A stretch of DNA of 46,195 bases from a virus. The stretch covers positions 1-46,195 of IMG/VR virus record IMGVR_UViG_3300046674_000233; one strand, 5' to 3'. The notes beneath the pieces are model-generated. The model was not told the origin of the DNA. It was given only the letters and a program-made list of their open reading frames with translations, and ran no database searches. Shown here piece by piece: positions 39,826 through 46,195 of the stretch. Position 1 is the stretch's first letter. Each line of letters opens with the position of its first letter. Both the position numbers and the translations under genes were made by a program.

Positions 39826-40202
39826 GCGGCCGCCGGTCGAATGTAGTCGTGCGGCGCCGTCTCGTCGAAACGGACAGCCTTGATCGTGGCCTTGCCATCG
39901 ACGAGGGCGCGCGTGACGCGGTGCCATCCGTCCATGATGAACCCCTCTTGATCCAGAATGACCGGGTGCGACGTGTCGACGTCCAGCACGCGGCGCATGT
40001 GTTGCGCAAATTCGTATGGCGATTCGATAGCGCCCCATACCTTTGCGCCAACGAACAGCGCCGCTATGGGCAAATCGAACGGCGGCAGGCCTTTCGCGCG
40101 CTCGACAAGATTGGCGACCGTCCAGACCCGATCGCCGCATACGTGCGAATTTTCCGCCATCGTCACGCCGTTGATCTTTACGGTAGGAGGTGCGGTTTTC
40201 AT
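39822..40202 (-). CDS. ParB/sulfiredoxin-fold protein in the neck cluster
   Basis: 126 aa, coupled on both sides through ATGA. Residues 78-110 carry PVILDQEGFIMDGWHRVTRA, the ParB/Srx nucleotide-binding signature (G-x-I-x-DG-x-HR), followed by KATIKAVRF. The usual C-terminal DNA-binding part of ParB is absent. Such small domains can be nucleases or nucleotide-binding proteins. Its place between adaptor and stopper genes is unusual, so it is either a virion component or a gained gene. Confidence 0.75.
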   Translation of the reverse strand: MKTAPPTVKINGVTMAENSHVCGDRVWTVANLVERAKGLPPFDLPIAALFVGAKVWGAIESPYEFAQHMRRVLDVDTSHPVILDQEGFIMDGWHRVTRALVDGKATIKAVRFDETAPHDYIRPAAA

Positions 40203-40654
40203 GCGCGCCTCAGCGGGATCGAGTACGGGTTACTCGTGGCCAGGTAAGGCGCCATGAGGCGCGCCACGTCCGGAAACTGGCGGCCGGCGTTGGCGTCGAC
40301 CTGCGCGAACTTGGTCTTGATCGGGCCGACGTCCTGCTCGAGCACTTGCGGCGTTACCTCGGGATCGAGCGGGCCGTCAAGCGCGTACAGGGCCAGCAGG
40401 GCGCACGCGTCGCGCGCGCCGCGCATGACGATGTCAGGGACGCCCGCCGCGGTGCCGAATACCTCGCCCGCCGGCCAGCGTGCCCAGTAGCGGCCGTACA
40501 GCCAGTCGTAGGCCTGGCGCAGCAGCTGTTCTTTACGCGTGGTTTCCAGCGGCGCCCACGCCGCTACGTTGCCGCGCAACTCGTGGTAGGTGTTCGCGTC
40601 GGTCACACTGCAAAGCGATTCGCAGTCATCGCCCGGGGTAGTGGTTAGCGCCAT
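40199..40654 (-). CDS. Head-tail adaptor, DnaT-like domain
   Basis: 151 aa. The pattern DANTYHELRGNVAAWAPLE, then RKEQLLRQAYDWLYGRYW, then ARDACALLALYALDG matches the small helical proteins annotated as DnaT-like domain proteins in head-tail clusters, equivalent to gp6 or gp15 adaptors. It binds under the portal. The start has GAGGA upstream. Confidence 0.75.
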   Translation of the reverse strand: MALTTTPGDDCESLCSVTDANTYHELRGNVAAWAPLETTRKEQLLRQAYDWLYGRYWARWPAGEVFGTAAGVPDIVMRGARDACALLALYALDGPLDPEVTPQVLEQDVGPIKTKFAQVDANAGRQFPDVARLMAPYLATSNPYSIPLRRA

Positions 40655-40656
40655 GA

Positions 40657-43092
40657 TTAACGGTCCTCGATCTGCAGGTAGACGGTGCGTTCTTCTTCGC
40701 GCGGCGGCGTGCTGGCGGTGACGATATGGCAGGTTGCCGCGACTTTGGCGCCCCGCGTTCCCGCCTTGATAAACAGCGTGGACAACGCGCCGTCTGCGCT
40801 ATCGGCAACCTTGACGGCGCCGTTATCCACGGTCCACGAGAATGCGGCCGGCGCGTCCTGAATATCGGCCAGCCAGTCGGACCAGTCGAGCGAGATATCG
40901 ATCGTGCTGTCCGGATCCTTGAGCCCGTACGGTTGCTTCGGGTTCGTGAGGTTCCAGAAGCCCCCGGCGAGGGTGAAGGCAAGCGAGGCGGCTTGCACCT
41001 TGATCGTGCGGGCCGCGGAAGGATAAAACGCAGCAGTGGCCGCGAGAATGCTATAGCCGAACGCGAAATCGGCGTTGACGCTGGCGCGGACGCTGTAGCC
41101 GAACGCGAAATCGGCGTTGACGGACGTAACCCCTGCTGCGCTCGCGCCGATTGGCGACGTCGGATATTCAAGCGGCAGGGCCAGCGCGGAGTTATCTTTT
41201 ACCGCGCTGGTGATTGTCGGCGCCGAGCCGAACAGATACGAAAAATTCGGTAGGCCAACCGGCGCCGAGGCCAGGGTCAAACGAATGCGATTTGCTGCCG
41301 CACGCACGGCGGCCGATACTGCGATAACAGCGTTGCTTGCGCCCGGATCGGTGGCGCTGAAACCAGTAATGCCGGTCGTCGGCGTGAAGTCCGAGCCGCT
41401 GGCATGGGTGAGCGTCAGGTCAAAATCGACGCTCGACACTTTGACCGCTGACGCGATGCTCGGCCCGCGGTACTGGGCGATCAGGCCAAGCGCGGCTTTC
41501 ATCGCATTGGCGCAGCGGGTGCCAAGACTGGTAAAGCCGGTTGGCGTCTGGTGGATGTTGTCCGACGAAACCGGCAAGTCGAGACGGTCCACGCGGTAGA
41601 TGTTCGCGTCGGCGCACTTTTGCGCCTGCGCCAGCTTGATAGCCTCGCTGTTGGCGTCCGCGACCAGCCCGTCGAGCCGGCGGCCCAGCGTGACCAGGAC
41701 GACAGGTAGCGATGGCGCGCTGACGTCGGTACGCAGCTGGGCGAAAAGGGTTCCCAGCCCTCCGTAATAGTCCGATTGCGTCACGAGCTGCTTTGCGTCG
41801 GACTCGCCTTGCGCCCACACGGCGCTTTCGATCTTGCCGCCGAGGGCCGTGACGGCGGTTTTGAACGCCGTGTAGGCATTCCCGGACGCCGGAATACCGC
41901 TGACGGGGAGCCAGCTCGCGCCGTTCAAGTAGACCGTCAGGCCCGATCCGTCGACGCCGTAGTCCAACAGACCGACCGGGACGCCGAGCGCGGCAACCAT
42001 CGCATTGCCGAAGGCGATCGCGCCGTTCATGGTTGCCGCAGCCCCCGTGATCCAGGCGCCGATATTGCCGTACATGCGTAGTTTCGGATCCGGCGTCAGC
42101 GTCGAGTCGCCAATGGTGAACCATTTCATGGCTGGAGATTGGCCGATGACGGCGATCAGCGCGCCGACGCCAAGCTTGCCGACAGTGACGACTGCCCCCG
42201 GGGCCGCGCTGTCGCGAACCTGCAGCTCGTACAAGCCGCCCTGCGGCACGTTCGCGAAGCTGAACGCCGCGGATGCACCCGACGGGCTTGCTACTTTGGT
42301 CTGCCAGTCAAAGCCGGTTACAGCAGTGCTGGTGCCGTCCTGTACGAGACGCGCCTCGATGCTGGCCGGCGTGCCGGTGAAACTGAGCGACACGGCCACG
42401 GTGCCGACGACGCCGGCCCGCTGGAAGATGCGCCCGGTTGCCGGCGCCACGATAGTGATCGCCGAGCCTGCCTGTGCTGCAGCAGTCGCCCCGGTGATCG
42501 ACGTGACGTGAATTCCGGTGGTGTCGGTGGAGTTGCTATTGAAAAGCAAACCGACCGAACCCGGGGCGATCAGGCGCCCGGCGCTCGTGTCGTCTGCCGA
42601 ACAGAGATCAACCCCATCATACGTGACCGCGATATGCGCAGTGGCGCCGGTGCCCGTAACCGCGATTCTGGCCGTATGCGAGCCGACGGTAAGCACTTTC
42701 GCCGCCGATTGCTGCCCGTTCGTGAGGGTCAGCTGCGTGAGGACCGAGCCGTTGAGGCGGAAAATACGGCAAATGCCGCCGCCGAAGTGCGCAATGTAGG
42801 CAGTTGCCGCGCTGGCTCGGGCGGCCACGCCGAAAGAGTCGATGTTGGTGACGACGTCGAACGCAGCATCCGCATACTCGCCATCAGCGGCGGAAACCGC
42901 GCTTGCGAAGATATAGCAGTTGGCCGCGACGGCGCCCATGGCCCGGCCGCCAGTGCCGTCGATAACTGGCGGCGTGGCCGCGCCGTAGCTCGATCCTCGC
43001 GTCCAGGTGGCGCCGGTTTCGCCAACGTGTGCGGTGACGGCAGTCCCGGCGGGGCCGGTAAAGCTATCACTTGTGAATACGGTATCGGCCAT
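40657..43092 (-). CDS. Virion SGNH/SASA-type carbohydrate esterase (811 aa)
   Basis: ATG at 43092. Residues 1-205 are a lectin-like beta domain with SYGAATPPVIDGTGG and YDGVDLCSADDTSAGRLI. The central SGNH/sialate-O-acetylesterase domain has GQSPAMKWF near 315 (catalytic Ser), WAQGESDA near 424, and SSDNIHQTPTGF near 510 (Asp-His pair). The C-terminal 270 residues are Ig-like beta domains with a 14-residue tandem duplication. It probably deacetylates surface polysaccharide, but it is encoded among head genes and not with the tail fibres. Confidence 0.82.
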   Translation of the reverse strand: MADTVFTSDSFTGPAGTAVTAHVGETGATWTRGSSYGAATPPVIDGTGGRAMGAVAANCYIFASAVSAADGEYADAAFDVVTNIDSFGVAARASAATAYIAHFGGGICRIFRLNGSVLTQLTLTNGQQSAAKVLTVGSHTARIAVTGTGATAHIAVTYDGVDLCSADDTSAGRLIAPGSVGLLFNSNSTDTTGIHVTSITGATAAAQAGSAITIVAPATGRIFQRAGVVGTVAVSLSFTGTPASIEARLVQDGTSTAVTGFDWQTKVASPSGASAAFSFANVPQGGLYELQVRDSAAPGAVVTVGKLGVGALIAVIGQSPAMKWFTIGDSTLTPDPKLRMYGNIGAWITGAAATMNGAIAFGNAMVAALGVPVGLLDYGVDGSGLTVYLNGASWLPVSGIPASGNAYTAFKTAVTALGGKIESAVWAQGESDAKQLVTQSDYYGGLGTLFAQLRTDVSAPSLPVVLVTLGRRLDGLVADANSEAIKLAQAQKCADANIYRVDRLDLPVSSDNIHQTPTGFTSLGTRCANAMKAALGLIAQYRGPSIASAVKVSSVDFDLTLTHASGSDFTPTTGITGFSATDPGASNAVIAVSAAVRAAANRIRLTLASAPVGLPNFSYLFGSAPTITSAVKDNSALALPLEYPTSPIGASAAGVTSVNADFAFGYSVRASVNADFAFGYSILAATAAFYPSAARTIKVQAASLAFTLAGGFWNLTNPKQPYGLKDPDSTIDISLDWSDWLADIQDAPAAFSWTVDNGAVKVADSADGALSTLFIKAGTRGAKVAATCHIVTASTPPREEERTVYLQIEDR
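41051..41122 (-). repeat. 42-bp tandem duplication in the esterase gene
   Basis: A 30-bp segment at 41051-41080 recurs at 41093-41122 with one base change, a period of 42 bp or 14 codons. It encodes SVNADFAFGYS twice. A recent in-frame duplication in a beta-rich C-terminal region. Confidence 0.9.
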
Positions 43093-43128
43093 TATTCGAG
43101 ATTCCTACGGGTTCGCGGTTAGGGGCGT

Positions 43129-43623
43129 TTACTGGGTGTCGCCCGTGACGCGCACAGAGAACGTGTCGGCGGCTATGGCTGCCGCGCCGGCGCTCACGGT
43201 GCGGCGCAGCCAGATCGCGCGCGACTGGCCGGGCGCCAGGTCGCCGAGGGTAACGGCAGTAGCGAGGGTCAGGGCGGCGGCGAAGGTCACGCCGGCGGGC
43301 GCAGTCGTCTCGTTGGCGACGCTCTGCTCGGTGGCGTTGATGGCGGACGTACCGACGCCAATCTCGACAACAGTGCCCGGGCTGGGCGTGTTAGCCGGCA
43401 GCCAGGCTTTAGCCCCGGTCAGTGTCAGCGTGGCGTGGTCGTTCTGCGCGTAGAGACAGCGAAATTCAACGCTGCCAGCGGTCGCCTCGGTGCTGCTGAC
43501 GTTGTCGAACACGCCGGACGGCGGTGCGGTCGAGGACTTCACGCCGCCCAGGCTGGCCGCAGCAGTCGCATTGGCTGCACCGCCGGAGAGGTGCAGCGAG
43601 ATATCGGTCGAGGTGATCGACAT
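43129..43623 (-). CDS. Putative head decoration / virion structural protein (164 aa)
   Basis: A beta-rich, Ala/Thr-rich protein with LHLSGGAANATAAASLGG, then SVEFRCLYAQNDHATLTLTG and IWLRRTVSAGAAA. It looks like one or two Ig-like domains. It is in the head cluster two genes after the capsid protein. A decoration role is inferred from fold and position. It starts 3 bp after the 76-aa gene stop. Confidence 0.65.
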   Translation of the reverse strand: MSITSTDISLHLSGGAANATAAASLGGVKSSTAPPSGVFDNVSSTEATAGSVEFRCLYAQNDHATLTLTGAKAWLPANTPSPGTVVEIGVGTSAINATEQSVANETTAPAGVTFAAALTLATAVTLGDLAPGQSRAIWLRRTVSAGAAAIAADTFSVRVTGDTQ

Positions 43624-43626
43624 CGC

Positions 43627-43857
43627 TTACAGGCCCAGGATGGCGGCCACGGTTTGCGGATCCGCAGCGGCCGGGTCGGTGATGCCGGCGGCGGTCAGAA
43701 TTTCCAGCTGTTCGGCGGTGTACTCGGCCTTGGCCGCGGCCTTCTTACCGGCCTTGGCGGGCTTCGGCGCGTCGGCCTTGTCGAAACCGTGCGTATCGGG
43801 CAGCATCGCGGCGAACAGGTGTTGGTTCAGCTCGTGCAGGGTAGGTACTTTGGACAT
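43627..43857 (-). CDS. Small head-cluster protein (76 aa)
   Basis: ATG at 43857 behind CTGGAGATACGA. It has a short N-terminal helix (VPTLHELNQHLFAAML), a Lys/Ala/Pro linker and a C-terminal helical part (TAEQLEILTAAGITDPAAAD) like a small tail of a virion protein. No family was recognised. It follows the major capsid gene. Confidence 0.75.
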   Translation of the reverse strand: MSKVPTLHELNQHLFAAMLPDTHGFDKADAPKPAKAGKKAAAKAEYTAEQLEILTAAGITDPAAADPQTVAAILGL

Positions 43858-43874
43858 TCGTATCTCCAGGTGGC

Positions 43875-43898
43875 CGGGACGCCCGCGAAGGCGCCCCG
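43875..43898 (-). terminator. Hairpin after the capsid gene, possible attenuator
   Basis: 9-bp stem CGGGGCGCC/GGCGTCCCG with a 6-nt loop containing TTCG. No T run follows. Located just after the major capsid gene, it could reduce read-through or protect the capsid mRNA. Confidence 0.5.
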
Positions 43899-43909
43899 GT
43901 GCGCGGGTA

Positions 43910-44929
43910 TTAGCCGTGCGACTTGATCGCGACGAAACGCACGTTCTTGCGGTCGTACACGCGGGACCAGTTGTCGGCGCGGATCATCTCCGCATCGCTC
44001 GGGGTCACGCCGGTCACGGTGGTTTCGGTCCACTTGACGCCGCGCGGGTGCAGGATGAAATGCTTACGGTTGTAAAGCACTTCCTCGCCTTCGCCGTTAC
44101 CGCTCGACTCGTCACGGGTCACGGCGGTCGGCACTTTCGGGTTGCCTTCGCCGTAGCCCAGCGCGCCGGCGCCGAACAGGTAGGAGGTGTAGACCGGGCG
44201 CGACTGGCCGTCCAGCACGACCGGGCAGCCGTCGTCCACGATGACGGTGTAGCCCAGGTACGTACCCCAGCCGATATCCTGCGCGTTGGTCGGCTGGAAC
44301 GAGATCAGGTTCTGCTTTTGCAGGTTGGTATGCAACACCGAGTGCATGCAGATTGCGGTCAGCTTGGCCGCAGCGTCGCCCATGGTTTGCTTGGCGCCGA
44401 GGACCACGTCCGAACCGATCTTGTTCGACGCGCCTGGCACGCCGGGGGTGCCGGTGGCGATGGTGACGTCGAGGACCATGTCGCCGCTGTTGGCTGCGAT
44501 GTTCGCAGCGATCACGCCGTTCAGCTGCAGGATTGCGGTGGTCTGCATGTCCGCGGCCCAGTAATCGCCCAGCTGGTTACCGATCGCGGCGGCCGGATCC
44601 GAGCCGGCCAGCAGGCCGGTAAGGTCCATGGTCGACCACGACTTGTTGCGGAAGTGCTTGCGCGCCTGGTCCTTGCCCGAGCCGATTTTCGCCGGCGAGG
44701 ACTTGGTCGCAGGATCATCGCTGCCCAGGTTCGAACGGCCCGAGCTGGACAGGTCCGACCAGTAGGGCATCGAATACAGGGTATTGGCGCCCTTGGCCAG
44801 CGCCTGCATTTCTGCGTCGGTGCTGATGATGCCCGAGCGGAACAGCGCCGACTGCTGCACGGTACGGTTGATAACGTAGGCGTTGAAGATCGCCGGGACG
44901 ATGACGTCCGAAATACGGGTCGTGGACAT
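43910..44929 (-). CDS. Major capsid protein
   Basis: 339 aa, ATG behind AAAAGGATAAGCT. It begins MSTTRISDVIVPAIFNAYV, typical of HK97-fold coat proteins of the type that follows a separate scaffold. A central domain contains AKLTAICMHSVLHTNLQKQN, then LGYTVIVDDGCPV, and the C-terminus has HPRGVKWTETTVTG. It forms the icosahedral shell. The scaffold gene is 11 bp upstream and a strong hairpin follows. Confidence 0.88.
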   Translation of the reverse strand: MSTTRISDVIVPAIFNAYVINRTVQQSALFRSGIISTDAEMQALAKGANTLYSMPYWSDLSSSGRSNLGSDDPATKSSPAKIGSGKDQARKHFRNKSWSTMDLTGLLAGSDPAAAIGNQLGDYWAADMQTTAILQLNGVIAANIAANSGDMVLDVTIATGTPGVPGASNKIGSDVVLGAKQTMGDAAAKLTAICMHSVLHTNLQKQNLISFQPTNAQDIGWGTYLGYTVIVDDGCPVVLDGQSRPVYTSYLFGAGALGYGEGNPKVPTAVTRDESSGNGEGEEVLYNRKHFILHPRGVKWTETTVTGVTPSDAEMIRADNWSRVYDRKNVRFVAIKSHG

Positions 44930-44940
44930 AGCTTATCCTT

Positions 44941-45597
44941 TTACAGGGTGACGCCGTGCTCAGCCGCCAGGCTTTTTGCGAGCGTCGGGTTTTCGTTGTA
45001 GAGCTTGCCTTGCTCCGTCATGTTGAAAGTGTCTTTCGCCCACGGGTTGACCTTGCCGCCGCCCCCGCCCGAGCCGCCAGCACCGCCGCCGCCGTTGTTC
45101 GGCGCCGACGCGAAGGCCTTGCCCTCGTCGCCTGCCGCCCACGCCTTGACGTGGTCGCCGAGCAGCTTGTCGCCGATCTTCGCGACGCGGGTTTCGCCAT
45201 CGACCGCGATCTCGATCTTCTCGCCGCGCAGTAGTGCAGTTGCGGCTTTCAGCATGATCGGGTTCGTGACGCCGGCCTCGGTCAACGCGGCGGTCAGGCC
45301 GTTGTCGATCAGCAGGCGCTGCGTTGCGGCTTGTTCGGACGTCAGCGCCTTTTCGGCAGTCTCGGCGCGCTTCGCAGCGTCCTTGACGGCTTTTTGCGCA
45401 TCGGACAATTGGCCCTTGACCTCGTCAAGCTCCGATTCCAGGCGGTCGTAATCCTTCGGGTCGATCTCGCCCTTCTTGCGTGCCGCGCGCAGCTCGGCAA
45501 TCAGTTCGTCGCGTTTCGATTCCAGCTTCCCGGTAGCTTCCGCAATCGCGTCGGCTAAAATCTTTTTGTCAGCTGGGTCGTTCGGGTCAAATGCCAT
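44941..45597 (-). CDS. Capsid scaffolding protein
   Basis: 218 aa; the start is the ATG at 45597 with GAGGAAACCC upstream, and a longer frame is unlikely. Residues 10-95 form a long charged coiled coil (DDAIAEATG-like helix, then LESELDEVKGQLSDAQKAV and AAKRAETAEKALT). A Gly/Ser linker of about 15 residues near 170 leads to a C-terminal capsid-binding helix (MTEQGKLYNENPTLAKSLA). It templates capsid assembly and precedes the capsid gene, the classical arrangement. Confidence 0.82.
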   Translation of the reverse strand: MAFDPNDPADKKILADAIAEATGKLESKRDELIAELRAARKKGEIDPKDYDRLESELDEVKGQLSDAQKAVKDAAKRAETAEKALTSEQAATQRLLIDNGLTAALTEAGVTNPIMLKAATALLRGEKIEIAVDGETRVAKIGDKLLGDHVKAWAAGDEGKAFASAPNNGGGGAGGSGGGGGKVNPWAKDTFNMTEQGKLYNENPTLAKSLAAEHGVTL

Positions 45598-45672
45598 GGG
45601 TTTCCTCGCAGAGGTAGTTGCGCGGCGCAGCCGCAAAAATCATAATCCGGCGCAGCCAGATATTGCCGCCAT

Positions 45673-45701
45673 TCTATAACACAACTTAATGCAATTGAGA
45701 A
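45673..45701 (-). promoter_or_regulatory. Candidate late promoter for the head operon
   Basis: On the minus strand an extended -10, TGTTATAGA (TATAGA at 45678-45673), with a weak TTCTCA -35 17 bp upstream. It would give a 70-nt leader before the scaffold ATG. It lies back-to-back with the class 1 promoter at 45718. Confidence 0.4.
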
Positions 45702-45717
45702 ATTTTGATTAGGATGG

Positions 45718-45746
45718 TTGACAGAGTTTATTTATTAAACTAATAT
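45718..45746 (+). promoter_or_regulatory. Class 1 promoter with AGTTTA-N5-TAAACT operator
   Basis: The -35 box TTGACA (45718-45723) and -10 box TAATAT (45741-45746) are 17 bp apart. The spacer holds the palindrome AGTTTA-N5-TAAACT. It drives the cassette that starts at 45794 and runs across the genome join to 859. Four other promoters in the genome share this design. A repressor bound between the boxes would block RNA polymerase; the protein is not identified. Confidence 0.85.
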
Positions 45747-45756
45747 TGATCTCAGC

Positions 45757-45773
45757 GGTCGCACGGTGCGGCC
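45757..45773 (+). promoter_or_regulatory. Leader-RNA hairpin of class 1 cassette
   Basis: The stem CGCA/TGCG with loop CGG is extended by three outer pairs, one of them G-U. It lies just downstream of the expected transcription start and 20 nt before the ATG at 45794. A similar GCGCACGG-GCG element sits in the leaders at 3718, 10710 and 25879. Confidence 0.5.
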
Positions 45774-45793
45774 CTCAACAGGAGAATAGGAAA

Positions 45794-46195
45794 ATGGCAC
45801 TTATCAAAAAGCGGGCTGACGAGCTGCGAATCGGCGACATTACCAAGCTGTCGCGATACCCTGGCGACGCGACCAGAAGGGAAATTTGTGTGCTAGACGT
45901 GTACCCGGCGCCGGCAGGCGTGCGAATTATCTGCGGTACGGCCGGCAATGTGGCCTGCGCGCCAGCAGTGCCGCCGAGTGATCGTGTTTGGGTTAGCGAA
46001 ATCGGCGGCGCACACGAGGTCGACGTCGAGGTTCCGGACCTGACGCCCGCCCAGCAGCACGCCGAGGAACTGGCCCTCATGCTGCGCAAGGCGCTTGCGT
46101 GGTGCCGCGAGCAGGTCGGCCCGGTTCCCGCATGGGTAGCCGAGGCTCGCGAACTGCTCGATCAGGTTCGGCCCGAACCGCCCACACTGGCCGAG
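45794..46195 (+). CDS. Early protein of unknown function, 5' part (gene crosses the join)
   Basis: First 134 codons of a 168-aa protein. The remaining 34 codons and the stop are at 128-232. The ATG follows a strong AGGAGA ribosome binding site and the class 1 promoter at 45718. The N-terminal part (about residues 1-85) looks like a small beta-rich domain, beginning MALIKKRADELRIGDITKL. The C-terminal part is helical and charged. No catalytic motif or known family was recognised. It is the first gene of an early cassette transcribed against the flanking head genes, which makes a host-takeover or regulatory role plausible but unproven. Confidence 0.85.
   Translation, partial: MALIKKRADELRIGDITKLSRYPGDATRREICVLDVYPAPAGVRIICGTAGNVACAPAVPPSDRVWVSEIGGAHEVDVEVPDLTPAQQHAEELALMLRKALAWCREQVGPVPAWVAEARELLDQVRPEPPTLAE
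46069..46195. repeat. Right copy of 127-bp terminal direct repeat
   Basis: Exact second copy of bases 1-127. It lies inside the gene that starts at 45794 and continues in the left copy, so the two ends join seamlessly. Confidence 0.95.

Noticed and set aside
41060-41130. TTGACG words in the esterase gene as operators
   Set aside because: They are unpaired and arise from the coding tandem duplication.
43490-45001. 503-aa plus-strand frame opposite the capsid and scaffold genes
   Set aside because: It spans several well-supported minus-strand genes and has shadow-like composition.
1-46195. tRNA genes, CRISPR arrays, insertion sequences and an integrase
   Set aside because: No cloverleaf with a proper TTC-arm, no regular spaced repeats, no transposase or recombinase motifs were found by reading. 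A tool search could still detect a diverged case.

Overview
The window is a complete, circularly permuted genome of a tailed double-stranded DNA phage. The first 127 bases are repeated exactly as the last 127 bases, and one gene runs across the join, so the real circle is about 46,068 bp. No integrase, excisionase, CI-like repressor, tRNA or CRISPR array was seen, so a virulent lifestyle is likely but not proven. A long tape-measure gene, a tail-tube gene and a frameshifted tail-assembly-chaperone pair, without a contractile sheath, indicate a siphovirus. The DNA is GC-rich, genes are packed with many ATGA or GTGA overlaps, and promoters look sigma70-like. A high-GC proteobacterial host, perhaps Burkholderiales, fits, but the host cannot be fixed from this sequence.

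Late genes are on the minus strand. Reading right to left through the join: small terminase, large terminase, DUF4055 portal, MuF-like minor head protein, scaffold, major capsid protein, two small head proteins, an 811-aa virion esterase, adaptor, a ParB-fold protein, stopper, gp10-like connector, tail terminator, tail tube, tail chaperones with a -1 frameshift, a 1746-aa tape measure, tail tip or fibre proteins, and a lysis cassette (holin, GH19 endolysin, lipoprotein, DUF1353). A candidate late promoter and a 500-bp AT-rich non-coding region precede the terminase.

Replication and DNA modification genes fill about 8.6 to 25.8 kb. On the minus strand are a DNA methyltransferase, a DEAD/H helicase, a VRR-NUC nuclease, a cytosine-methyltransferase-like protein, a Lar-like zinc protein, a TetR-like regulator, a primase-polymerase/SF3 helicase and a small-gene operon. 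On the plus strand, from a divergent promoter, are two accessory proteins, a DUF2800 nuclease, a DUF2815-like ssDNA-binding protein and a family B DNA polymerase that begins with 18 consecutive prolines.

Two repeated control systems stand out. (1) Five nearly identical promoters carry an AGTTTA-N5-TAAACT palindrome exactly between the -35 and -10 boxes; four of them also encode a small leader hairpin just before the ribosome binding site. They drive scattered cassettes of tiny unknown genes, two of them inserted antisense inside the head operon. (2) Four promoter regions of the replication genes carry TTGACG-N4-CGTCAA over the -35 box. One of these precedes the TetR-like gene, whose mRNA appears leaderless, so it is the natural candidate for an autoregulated master switch.
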